Source: Galeopsis tetrahit (lineage: Eukaryota; Streptophyta; Magnoliopsida; Lamiales; Lamiaceae). Taken from it: 64,000 bases of DNA. The position numbers and the translations under genes are program-made. Where the stretch lies: contig OY776131.1 in assembly GCA_963675135.1 (NCBI GenBank), positions 25,101,881 through 25,165,880 of the forward strand, written 5' to 3'. The notes beneath the pieces were generated by a model that did not search any database, was not told the DNA's origin, and saw only the letters and a list, made by a program, of their open reading frames with translations. This document shows, one piece after another, positions 11,111-21,860 of this stretch (position 1 is the first letter of the stretch; the number at the start of each line of letters is the position of its first letter).

Positions 11111-11690
11111 TATACAAAAGAAAAATATTTATTTATTGAGTATGTCAACAACTTAATTATATATATAGTAAATATTGAACATCTTTATAAGGTCAAATTA
11201 CACGGTTTGAACTTGTCCCCATTTATTTTATTTTTGTCTTTTTTTATTTAATCGAACAATTTGATAAAAACGACCATATAATATTAATGAAAAATGTTAT
11301 GAATTGTAGCTGAAAAATGCAACACAGTGTTACTAAAAAGTGCAACACAATATAACTAAAAAGTGCAACACAATATTATCATTCGTAGAAAAAAAAAAGT
11401 TGCAGAAAGATAGAGAAGAAATTTTTAACCTCATGAAATGCACAATTTTTAGTCTATAATTTGCTCCTAACTCATATGCACTTGATCGATTGCACACAAG
11501 ACCGACCCTTACGGCATGTTTGATAGCAAAGACCGATTATCTAAGATTATGATGATATCTAAACTTTATAAATTTTAAAGTATAATCTACTCTTAATCTA
11601 AGTTATCAAACAATCAATAAAAATGATATATAGTTAATTTAGATTTAATCTAAGCTATCACACCTAATCTAAGATTATAGTATGTTACTA
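11111..11690. other. Intergenic, with a minisatellite outlier and MITE-like ends
   Basis: Contains the 11290-11385 repeat copies. A 'ggcatgtttgatagc...' sequence near 11514 resembles a MITE terminus and is interrupted by the next Stowaway element. No gene. Confidence 0.4.
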
Positions 11691-11985
11691 CTCCCTCCGA
11701 TCCAAAAAGTTTGTCGCATTTTAACTTTAAATTTGTTTCAAAAAGTTTGTCGCTTTTCCTAATTTTAACAATGATCTCCCTAAATTGCCCCTATTCTTTT
11801 GGAAATATATTAATTACGATTTTTTTTGGAAAGGTCAAAGAAATGGTGGAAAAGGAAGGTGAAAAAATAAAAGGAAAAAGAGAAGAAAGGGGGAGAAAAT
11901 AACGAGGGGTAAATTTGTCAAAAAAATATGTTCCTTAATTTTATACAAAATGAGAAATGCGACAAACTTTATGAAACGGAGGGAG
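11691..11985. mobile_element. Stowaway-type MITE (copy A)
   Basis: Starts CTCCCTCCGATCC and ends GGATCG-like/ACGGAGGGAG between TA sites (11689-11690, 11986-11987). It is nearly identical to the 5'-truncated copy at 52935-53199. The 63-aa ORF inside is incidental. Confidence 0.85.
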
Positions 11986-12813
11986 TATATTATAATAATA
12001 ATAACAGTATATATGTGAAGGAACTATTTCGTAGCCGTTGTTCTTGATTTACACAACGGCCATATTTAACGTCTATTTGTATACCTTTGCGATATTAATT
12101 AATAATAAACCTTACTCTAAGTGGTGGCCGTAGTTTTCCCAGTAAGCAATCATTATTTTTTTAATGAAAATTATATTCATAGAGTACGTGGGTTTATAAG
12201 AAATCAACGTAAGGCTGCTAATTATATATACACGTGTTAACTCATTGATTATATAAAAAAATAAAATTAGCAACACTGATAATAATAATTATCCAAAGTT
12301 AAAAGGGCATGATGCTGCTAACTTTTTAAACAAAAATTATGTCTCAATTCTTTTATAATAGGTGTTAATGAGCTGCCAAAGTATTATTGTTGTGACACTC
12401 TGTACAAGATAAGAACAAACCTGCCAAAGTATTATTGTCCATTTTCTCTGTAATTCGCCAAAAAAAAAAAAACAGCTTGGTTTAATTATTTAGTTCAAAT
12501 TGGATCAAAATTGCATCGTTGATGTACAAAAGTGTGTATATCTCAAGTTATATATTTGTATGACAGGAGTGCGAATAAATAAAAGGTGCAACTATTAATA
12601 CTCGAATATTTTTTCAATACACTCATTTTACAGTTGTATACGATGGTACATGTAGACATGGTCACAAATTTACAGCTTAATTTTTTAGTAAAAATGGGAA
12701 TGTGAGTAGTTGCACAAAGATTATTGGTGAATATTACTTGTCATGACATGAGTATCAATCATGAATATTTAAATATGTAACGTGAATCATTGTGTGTAAA
12801 CAAAAGTGTCCAC
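11986..12813. other. Upstream region of the aquaporin gene
   Basis: AT-rich promoter-side DNA without coding potential. The TATA box is listed separately. Confidence 0.5.
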
Positions 12814-12820
12814 TATAAAA
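12814..12820 (+). promoter_or_regulatory. TATA box of the PIP1 gene
   Basis: TATAAAA lies 93 bp upstream of the start codon, consistent with a transcript start near 12845 and a 5' UTR of about 60 bases. Confidence 0.6.
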
Positions 12821-12906
12821 GACATCAAGCACCCCCTCCCTTGAAAGAAGTATTTTTTTTTTATTTCATTCATATAATTAGTGAGTTTGAGTTTGAGTAA
12901 TAAGGC

Positions 12907-14148
12907 ATGGCGGAGAGTAGGGTGGAGGATGTACGAGTCGGGGCGAACAAGTTCAGAGAGACGCAACCATTGGGCACCGCCGCTCAAAACCACAAGGAGT
13001 ACAAGGAGCCACCCCCGGCTCCCCTGTTCGATCCAGGGGAGCTCAAATCATGGTCCTTTTATCGAGCTGGAATAGCTGAATTCATGGCCACTTTCTTGTT
13101 CTTGTACATCACTATTTTGACTGTAATGGGCGTTGGTCGCTCCCAAAACAAGTGTGCTTCCGTCGGCATTCAGGGCATTGCTTGGGCCTTCGGCGGAATG
13201 ATCTTTGCACTCGTTTATTGCACTGCTGGCATCTCTGGTTCGTCTCCCTGATTTTAGTTGTTTTTATTGAACATGATCAATTGTTTTCACTTAACGTTAT
13301 TAACTATTTTCATTAAATATTATTAGTTGTTTTTACTTAATTAATGCCTAAAGTTGACTTTACTTTGAGTTTTTGTCGTTTTTAAAATTTTGAATTATAT
13401 TAGTTGTTTTCATTGAACAAAATGTTTTGTTGAAATGAATAGGAGGGCACATCAATCCTGCGGTGACGTTCGGTTTATTCCTGGCGAGAAAGTTGTCGTT
13501 GACGAGGGCCGTGTTCTATATAGTGATGCAGTGCCTTGGGGCGATATGTGGGGCAGGAGTGGTGAAGGGGTACATGAGTGGGCCTTACCAGATGCTCAAA
13601 GGTGGGGCCAACTTTGTTAACCATGGGTATACAAAGGGTGGGGCTCTTGGTGCTGAGATTGTTGGCACTTTTGTTCTTGTTTACACAGTCTTCTCCGCTA
13701 CTGATGCCAAGAGAAATGCCAGAGACTCCCACGTTCCCGTATGTTTGTGTCTTCTTACGTTTCAATGAACGAATATTGTACAACATCGTCCTATTCAAAT
13801 AAAAAATAAATATTGTGTTGTACTTGCAGCTTTTGGCTCCCCTTCCGATTGGGTTTGCGGTTTTCCTTGTTCATTTGGCCACTATTCCGATCACCGGAAC
13901 TGGCATCAACCCCGCCCGGAGCCTTGGAGCAGCCATCATCTACAACAAAGGTCACGCCTGGGATGATCACGTAAGAACTGAATTTTGTATACATTATGGC
14001 AAGATAATAGTGATTAATGGATTAGGTATTGTTTATTAAACAGTGGATCTTCTGGGTGGGACCCTTCATCGGAGCAGCTCTTGCAGCAATTTATCACCAA
14101 ATAGTCATCAGAGCTATACCTTTCAAAAGCACCACCAGGGCTTGCTAA
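12907..14148 (+). CDS. PIP1: Plasma-membrane aquaporin, PIP1 subfamily
   Basis: Channel for water (and small neutral solutes in some PIP1s) in the plasma membrane, usually active with PIP2 partners. Four exons with GT..AG borders: 12907-13237, 13443-13738, 13830-13970 and 14044-14148, giving 290 residues (family about 286-290). Both NPA boxes are present (HINPAV, N115; GINPAR, N236). The ar/R filter residues F95, H224, T233 and R239 match PIPs. The loop-A cysteine (NKCASVG, C83) and the pH-gating loop-D histidine (RDSHVP, H207) are kept. The N-terminus (EDVRVGANKF..., PLGTAAQ) and short tail ending KSTTRAC place it in PIP1. The start ATG has an open context (ggcATGGcg). No damage seen. PIP subtype number not assigned. 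Confidence 0.97.
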
Positions 14149-14978
14149 GAGTTGCCAACTTCTTATTATATGTTGTGTGTAAATTATGAATTATTGTGCT
14201 TCTTATCTTATGAATGGACCAATTCTTTTCTCATGGATTAATTGTCCACAAACACAGTTTGGTAGGGTATCAGTACAAGATAGATGAATAATTAGACCAA
14301 GATAATAAAATTTATATCTAATACCTAAAAATTTATATCAAATGATCAAAAGACACTATTTGCAATTCAATTTGTACCACTTGAAATATCTCAACATATA
14401 TACCAGTATCTTATGATTGACTTTTTATTCTCAAGTAATTAAATGTTTGGTTTGATTGATTATGGCCCGACAATTTTTTACTATTTTTCATGCATATGTG
14501 GGATTATTAATCATAGAGGAGGGGTGAGTTAATTTATCCAACATTAACTCATCCATCAATCCAAACTTGACTCTTATTAAAGTTTTGAAATACTTGAACT
14601 TTAAAATAACTATTAATGCTCAAACTACTGTATACTAGGTCTCACGCAATACTTCCTCGTCCCCAAATATGTCAGATTATGCTTCCAAATCTATTGATAA
14701 AGTTTATCCCACTAAATATACTTATAAGATAAAACAAAAAAAATAAAGAAACAGTTGAAAGAATCTTCCCAAAAGATAAATAGACTAAAGGCATAGTTTA
14801 GATAACTGATGACTGATATTACACTATGATCCCAGATTCTGCTACAAAACAGCCCATTGAACTTGTAACTGAGCTCTATTCATAACCTATGATTTCCCAT
14901 TTGTTCAAAATTTTGTAGTCCTATATATATATACTACTACAGGAGAACCTGTACATTCACTTCTTCCTTTAATAGGAG
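14149..14978. other. 3' flank of the aquaporin gene and AT-rich spacer
   Basis: No gene. Includes the probable 3' UTR (to about 14230). A short 'gagttaatttatccaacattaactc' inverted pair lies near 14525-14550. Confidence 0.5.
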
Positions 14979-15068
14979 CACCACTACCTAGGCCACAGGT
15001 CCTGGGTTCGAGTCATGGGGAGGGGAAAAAATGGATGGGGTATTTAACTTGTAATCCAAAAAAAAAAA
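14979..15068 (+). mobile_element. 5'-truncated SINE
   Basis: It retains the body from 'agcaccactacctaggcc' through the B box (GGTTCGAGTC) to 'tatttaacttgtaat' and an A-tail (15058-15068). The A box is missing. It matches the full-length copy at 52227-52342. Confidence 0.8.
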
Positions 15069-15255
15069 GCAAAAAATATTCAAAATGCAAAATATAACTA
15101 CTAGAGTTACAGATAATTCTACCTCTATTTCTACTCTTTCCTAAATCAGACCACCCAGTCTAATAAAATATACACTACCTCATACCAGCCAACTTCATGG
15201 ACTCATCAGCAGCCCCTTAACACTACACGAGAGAGATAGCGGAATTAGTATTTGC
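15069..15255. other. Short spacer
   Basis: No feature seen. Confidence 0.5.
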
Positions 15256-15478
15256 TGTCCCTAAAGTTCACATTTTTCCAGAGACTCACATTTGGTCCCA
15301 CCATTAGTTCACTGTCCGTTGGCTGACGGAATCAACTATTTGGAGGTGCTAAATGTAATTATTTGAAAATTATCAATTACATTTAGCACGCCCAAATAGT
15401 TGATTCCGTTAGTCAACAGATGGTCAACTCTCGATAGGACCAAATGTGAGAGTAAAAGTTACTTCCAGGACCTAGTTT
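15256..15478. mobile_element. Foldback MITE
   Basis: The arms at 15283-15360 and 15376-15453 are near-complementary (for example tcacatttggtcc / aggaccaaatgtga, gctaaatgtaatt / aattacatttagc). The loop is about 15 bp. Weaker pairing extends to 15256 and 15478. Confidence 0.8.
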
Positions 15479-15858
15479 GAGAGTGAGTGAAAGAGAAAAC
15501 TGGAAATATGTATAAACTTTAGGGTTCAAAAATGATATTGTCCTAGAATTGTTTCTTCAAGAAATTATTACCTTCATAAACTATGCCAAACAATGGCTTC
15601 CCTCTTCAAGAAAGAAACAAAGAATACTGAGACGATTTTATGTTAGTCAATTTACAACCTAGAGAAACTCTTTGCGTGATTGCGTCTAGGCACTGAAGGG
15701 CTCGCCTTCGTTTCTGTAATAATTAGGAACACCATTTTGAATAGAATTAGACAGATAACTAGGAACGGAGGAAGTAATAAATATACAAGTGATTATAAAA
15801 CCAGTTCAACAATCAACATGCAGAATGAAAGCCATGAGTAGTTAAGAGGGAAAAGTTA
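15479..15858. other. Spacer
   Basis: No gene recognised. It may be intronic or 3' DNA of the decayed kinase copy. Confidence 0.4.
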
Positions 15859-17060
15859 CATGTTTCGCCATCCCGAAATCAGCTAATTTTACCCCGCCGA
15901 TTAGGGTCAACAAGAATATTTGCTTCATTGATGTCCCTGACCATGTACAAGTACATAAGATATCATAACCTTAAAAACTCCAAAGTTTATAGGTTGCAAT
16001 AGAAACAATAGTGTAAATCAAGCAAGAATGTGTTAGGAAATACCCACCTATGAACTGTGATTTTTGCATGCAAATAAGCCAGCCTAAATAATATCTGTAG
16101 GGTATAACTTCAGACTGCCACTTCACCCAACTGCCCATACTCTTGCAGAGTTTTGTATATAGAACCACCAGATACATACTCAAGGTATATGTACAGTCTG
16201 CCATCTATCTGCAGATCAAAATAAAGCAGAATATAAGTTAACTTAGACCTCTTGTTTTATGCATATTTAAAAAATAATGAACTGCAAAAGAAGAAAAGGC
16301 AACCATGGATTAGTTCTTCTCAACTCAAAATTCATGCATTTTTAAACTCGAGTTTATAACAAAGCAAGTATTCTAAAAGTTTCTGACAAAGAAACAAGAG
16401 TAGCAACTAAAACAAGAGTATGCGAGACTCACCGTCTCTGATCCATAGTATTGCACAATATTTGGATGGCGTAGGCAACTTAAGAGTGCAACCTCCTGCA
16501 ATAATTACTCCAGTCATTGTTACATAAAAAAAATGCAGGCTTGGAATCAGAAACTGCATAGCCTTGCTCTTTCTTCAAGTTTAAACAGTAGTTTTAATGC
16601 TCACAAAATAGAGCTTCAGAATGTTCTCTCTTTCCTGACAGGCTTAATAAAAACTCACCTGTCCAAGTTGTTGTGCACATTCCCTCGACTTAGCATCATC
16701 AGAGAATACTATTCATTGCACACATCTCACCACTTTCACTGCATCCCAAGGAGAAAGATAAAGTCAAGTCATAAAGAGGTATAAATAAGAGAAGTAAATA
16801 TGGAATGACAAAACAAAATAAACATATAGTGGCATATGCTAGTGAAAGAAGGAAATAAAATGAATAGTATTTGTGACCCTTTCAATATACCAACCTATTA
16901 AAACCCAAATAAACGTGCCCAAATGTCCCTCTTCCAAGTAACCGTCCTTTCTATCCCTAGGCCATTGGCTTTAAGCAAATACGGGCTCAGGTGGAATTGC
17001 CCATCTATCCCACCAACCAAACGCACACGAGCCTCCTATTGTCGCCACATTGTTAAGACG
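15859..17060 (-). pseudogene. Decayed MAPKKK (YODA/MAPKKK3-like) kinase-domain fragment with introns
   Basis: In minus-strand order: a glycine-loop region recalling 'LLGRGTFGHVY' (about 17000-16900, degraded); 'SDDAKSRECAQQLGQ' (about 16705-16660); 'EVALLSCLRHPNIVQYYGSET' (about 16500-16435) with an intact GCAG acceptor and GTGAGT donor; 'DGRLYIYLEYVSGGSIYKTLQ' through 'LAYLHAKITVHR' (about 16210-16047); then 'DINEANILVDPNRRGKIS' (about 15940-15870), corresponding to subdomains VIb-VII (normally HRDIKGANILVD..). Stops lie after GEVAV and after GKIS. The catalytic loop DIK reads DIN, the DFG region reads FRD and the phosphorylation machinery is lost. Introns are kept, so this is a genomic duplicate rather than a processed copy. 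The family name comes from similarity recalled from plant MAPKKKs. Confidence 0.75.
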
Positions 17061-17166
17061 GGTCGAGGATGAAATTTTCACTCTGTACACTTTTATTCCT
17101 TGAAAAACCTGCATGCTTGCAGCTCGATCAATCATGATAAAGGCCCGTTATTATCCACCACCACCT

Positions 17167-20131
17167 TTATGATACATCCAGTGAAATTTTACTACTTCCA
17201 GGTACCTTCATAACTCCTTTTTCCACCATCTGCTTCCTCACAAATTTAACACCATCCCAGTTTCCTGATGCTGCATGCATATTCGAAAGCAGTACATAAG
17301 GGTGGGATTCCCACGGTTCCAACTCCATAAGCTTCACAGCTGCCCGCTGCCCTCTCACTTCATCTCCATGCAATCTGCAAGCACTAAGAAACGTACCCCA
17401 AATCATTGAATCCGCCCCAAATCCCATCTCCTCAATGAATTCCTCTGCCTCCCTAAGAAACCCCCACCTCCCCAAAAGGTCAACCATGCAAGCCAAATGG
17501 TCAACACGTGGTCGAACCCCATAATCCTTAATCATACTATCATACACTTCTCGACCTTCTGCTACTAATCCTCCATGACTACAAGCAGTTAGAACACCAA
17601 GAAAAGTCACTTCATCTGGTTCTATATTTTTCCGTCCCATTTCATCAAACACATTTAGTGCATTTTCTGCATACCCGTTCTTGGCATACCCAACGATCAT
17701 TGAGTTCCATGAGATAACGTCTTTCTTGCTTTTCATTTCCTTAAAGACTTGGGCTGAACTTTTCACATCTCCACATTTAGCATACATATCCACGAGAGCA
17801 CTTCCAGTCAACTCATCGTTATCATAACCAATATGAAAGATTAAAGAATGGATTTTTTTACCATCCTTTAAAGAAGATAAGATCGAGCATGCTCTAATGA
17901 CGCTAGCAAATGTGGCTTGATCTGGCATGATGTTATGACACCGCATTTCTTGATACCAAAATAATGCATCATCACAACAGCCATTTTGGGCGTTTCCTGA
18001 TATCAAGACAGTCCATAAAACCGTGCTTCTTGGATGAGGGAGCTCAGAGAACAAAAGTGCAGCATCGGTATTTCTTTGAGCACTCATGTACATTCCCAGC
18101 AGAGAGACGACTAAATATTCATCGTTATACGGGAGGCTAATTTTCAGGATAAAACAGTGGATTTGCCTCCCAAAATGCAAATCAGCATTATCAGAGCATC
18201 CCTCCAAAAGTGTAGCAAAAGTGACCTTCTGAAGGCTTCAGCTCATCGAAAAACATTTGTTTAAAAACATTTGCAGCTTCAACTAAGCTAAATTGAGCAT
18301 GACCAGAAATTAAGGCATTTACACAAACCACACTTTTTTCGGGCAATGAAGAGAAAAGTACGGATGCAGTTTTAACTACTCCACATTTACAATACATGTC
18401 AATTAGTGAGCTCCCAGCATAAAGGCTTTTCTCTAGACCATATTTGAGCATAAAAGAATGAATCTGCATACCTATACAAAGATCTTTCAGATTTGCTGTT
18501 GCACTAAGTATGCTAGCTAATGATACCTCATCAGGAGCAATTCCTTCTGAAATCATTCTACAGAACATACGAAAAGCTTCTTCCTCTTCTTCTTCCTGCA
18601 CATAACCTACAATGATTGCATTCCAAGAAACGTTATCTCGATTCTTGATTTGCTCAAACAGTCTTTTCGCATTGAGTAGAGCTCTGCATTTTGCATACAT
18701 ATCAACTAATGCATTTCTCACATATAAGTTTACTCCAAATTCAGACTTGATAATGACCGAATGTAACTGGCGGCCCTTATCAAGATTTTTCAAGCAAGAA
18801 CAAGCACTCAACAAGCTAGTATAGGTATATTCATCAGGTTGAAATCCAGATACCTTCATATCCATGAATAACTGTAAAACCTCACGAGCATGCCCGTTCT
18901 GAGCGTAACCACCAATCAATGCATTGCATAACACATCGTTTTTCACTTCCAAGTCATCAAAGACTGCCTTTGCAGCCATCATATTTTGACATTTGGCATA
19001 CATGTTAACCAAAGAACTTCCTGCATATACATTAGAGTATAGCCCCTGCTTCAACGCAAAACAATGGGCCTGCGAGCCATATTCATGGTTAGCTGACGCA
19101 GCAATAGCTCTCAACACGCTTCCTAGTGTAGAACGTGTTGGTTTAATACCAGCATTGATCATATTCTTGAAAAGTTTGATAGCTTCCCCCTCATTACCCC
19201 CTTTTACATGACCTGAAATCATTACATTCCATGCAACAACATTTGGATTAGGCATTTGAGAAAACACCAGATAGGCATCTTCAAGCCTTCCTTGTCCCAC
19301 ACAAGTGCTTAAGACTGTCACAAACACTACATTGTCTGGCATATGACCTGCTTTTTTCATCTGCTCGAAGACTTCCATTGCCTCATTAATCAAACCAACT
19401 TGAGCAAACCCCGAAATCATTGCAGTCCAAGAAACTTTATCAGGATCCACAGCATTATCAAATATCCTCTTAGCATAATTTAGATAACCACATTTGGCAT
19501 ACATATCTATCAATGCGCCCTCGCAATACGCATCTCTTTCAAATCCCAGTTTTATAAGAGCACAATGTACTTGCCTCCCAAGCCTTATTTCGATCAACTT
19601 AGCACATGCCGACAAACCAATCGCAAAACTAAACTGATTCCCCACCACCCCAGAACTCCACATGGATATAAAATCCTCCAGAACATCTTTAAATAACCCT
19701 TCACGCGATTTCATTTTCAAAATCGAATTCCAGGATAACGCATCTGTTCTCTGGAGCAGTACAAATGTCTTTTTAGCATAATCGGTGTGGCCACATTTGG
19801 CATATAAATCCAAGATTTTGTTCCCCAAGTTCCCATCTGATGAAACTCCGAGCTTCAAGCTCTGGGCGTGAATAGTTTTGGCCGTCTTTAAGGAAAAACT
19901 GAGTCTTTCGGGCATTTGGTCGAACTGTTGGCGGGACTGGATTTTCTTGCATTCCTGAAGACATATCTTTAATAAATGGTTGTAATAGTTAAGTTGTTGA
20001 GCTGGTGATCGATGGGGTGGAAGGTCATTTACAAGCTCGGATGTTGAAAATCGGAGACGATGATTCAGGGAGGAAGAATTATTTGGTTTTACTGGATGAG
20101 GGTGAGGTTTGAACTTAAATCTTTGTAGCAT
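17167..20131 (-). pseudogene. PLS/E-class pentatricopeptide repeat protein with a single +1 frameshift
   Basis: RNA-binding organelle protein of the plant-specific PLS class. Two overlapping frames (20131-18191, 18207-17167) become one open frame of about 987 codons if one of the two Cs at 18225-18226 is extra: 'LKPSE' then continues into 'TFATLLEGCSDNAD'. Many PLS repeats are visible ('LVNMYAKC', 'VSWNAIIVGY', 'PDEYTYTSLLSAC' and variants). An E-type tail ends in 'VPGSSKISLDVS'. There is no DYW domain, so no own deaminase. The N-terminus is basic and Ser/Asn-rich, compatible with mitochondrial targeting. Length and layout resemble Arabidopsis At3g09040-type proteins. It may be a live gene with a sequencing or assembly error, or a very recent pseudogene; no other damage is seen. 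Confidence 0.85.
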
Positions 20132-21401
20132 TGCATTGGTTCCAAATAAAACCTAAATAAATAAGCAAATAATTATTAGGTCAACTAAATTAATAAAGAA
20201 ATTTCAAAGGTTAAAGTAATAAATTACAATAAATAATGTTAAAATAATAAGGCCAGATGGAGATTCATAAACCTGAGAATATCCTTTAAAGAAGGAATTG
20301 AAAATTGAATATATGAAATGACACATAGTTGATTAAAGAATAAACAAGCTATGAATGACTATTTATACTAACCATACTGATAACTAACTAATCTAACTGC
20401 TAATAACAGAATTAATAATCCCTCAAAATGGGAAGGAGAATAAGTATTTACTAGGAGTAGTATTTAGAAGGCACATTTTGAACTTGATTCGCTGAAACAA
20501 CATTTAAAATGTCAAAATATCAGCAAGATTATGTTCTTTTTATGAAATAAAAATTCTCTTCAAGAAAAATATTTTAGTTTATATATCGACTCTAGTATTT
20601 TTTTTATACTTCATCTGATATGCAAATCAATAAGCTTAGCTACGTACCCAATTCTCTCATATATTAATCAGTTCATGTGAGCTTGAAATTATTTATTATC
20701 ATAAATATGTAAATAAATATGTATTCCCATATACTGTACTTCATCTTCATTTTAGTAAATTACCCAATACACTCCCTTCATTACTCTGTTTACTTGTTTT
20801 AATGAAAGATAAATTAGGAAAATGGTAGATTAAAAAATTAAAGAAAAAAGAGAGAAAACAAAATATGTATGGTAAGGCATGATTTGTGAATGGAGTATAT
20901 AGAGAAGCAAGTGTATATGTAGTACATGTAGGGTGGTGTTGCTGCTAATTGCTACAGATGTAATGAAATTATAGGCTGATGAAGATGAGGCACAAGAAGG
21001 AGAGACAGTTGGGTCTCTCATTTTTCTTTTTCTTGGTATTCTAATGCAATACAACATACAAGTTCAATCATAATGTATGGATATTACAAGAAATTCAAGA
21101 AACTCACTTTATATATTATACGTATATTAGGCCCTTAAAGCTCGTAAACTATGGCCAGTACAAGAAACTGAAGAAACTACAATGGATATCTCAGTACCAA
21201 AGCAGGGGTTCTTCTAGGCATTGCATCAAACACTTGATGTGCATTATGTTTTCCCCCCACAATTTTGAAACATTATCCTCTATCACCAAAACACGCTCGT
21301 AACCCAATACATAAATATATGTCCATTTTAGCAGTGAGGAAGATTCAGATTAATAATACACATACACAAAAATAATATCAAAATCGAACAGAGTTACTCA
21401 C
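20132..21401 (-). other. Probable 5'-UTR intron of the PPR gene
   Basis: A possible acceptor (TTATTTAG) lies at 20153-20160 just above the start codon. A clear donor (CCG|GTGAGTAAC) lies at 21393-21401. AT-rich DNA in between has no coding potential. Inferred from splice motifs alone. Confidence 0.35.
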
Positions 21402-21545
21402 CGGAGAGTGGAAGCGAGATGCTCAAACCTACACAATGGACTCGTCGGTGAATTGACACAGTGATCCACTGTTAATCCGCACGATGGAGGCGCCGCTTAA
21501 AGAGATCGATTGGAGGCCGAGCAAAAATGGAGTATTAAGATTTTT
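21402..21545 (-). other. Possible first (untranslated) exon of the PPR transcript
   Basis: A GC-richer 140-bp island (minus strand ..CGGCCTCCAATCGATC..) ends in a canonical donor at 21401. Its 5' limit is a guess. Confidence 0.35.
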
Positions 21546-21844
21546 TTGTTGGGAGAAATATACGGTTATGATAGATGGGGATAATTATAGAGTATGTCTA
21601 TTCTTCTCAATATCTCCATTAGGGTGTGCAGTAGACATGTTTGCCGGTTTCGGTTTTTAGAAATTACGAAATGAAATTGAACTGAAATTCGATCGATTAC
21701 GGTCGGTTCAATATCGAACTGCAGATTCGGACCGATTTGGGTTTTTTTTTTTTTTTTTCGTTTTTTGCTTGATTTTTATTTGTTTTTACTTTTTTTTTTT
21801 TTATTAAAGTACTATATATATATAAGAGTTGAGAGAGGTTGGTG
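21546..21844. other. Promoter-side spacer with a fragment of a repeated-word MITE
   Basis: 'agggtgtgcagtagacatg' at about 21633 followed by repeats of 'cggttt/cgaa' to about 21740 looks like one end of an hAT-type MITE. T-runs follow. No gene. Confidence 0.4.
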
Positions 21845-21860
21845 TGAAAAAATGAATTGA

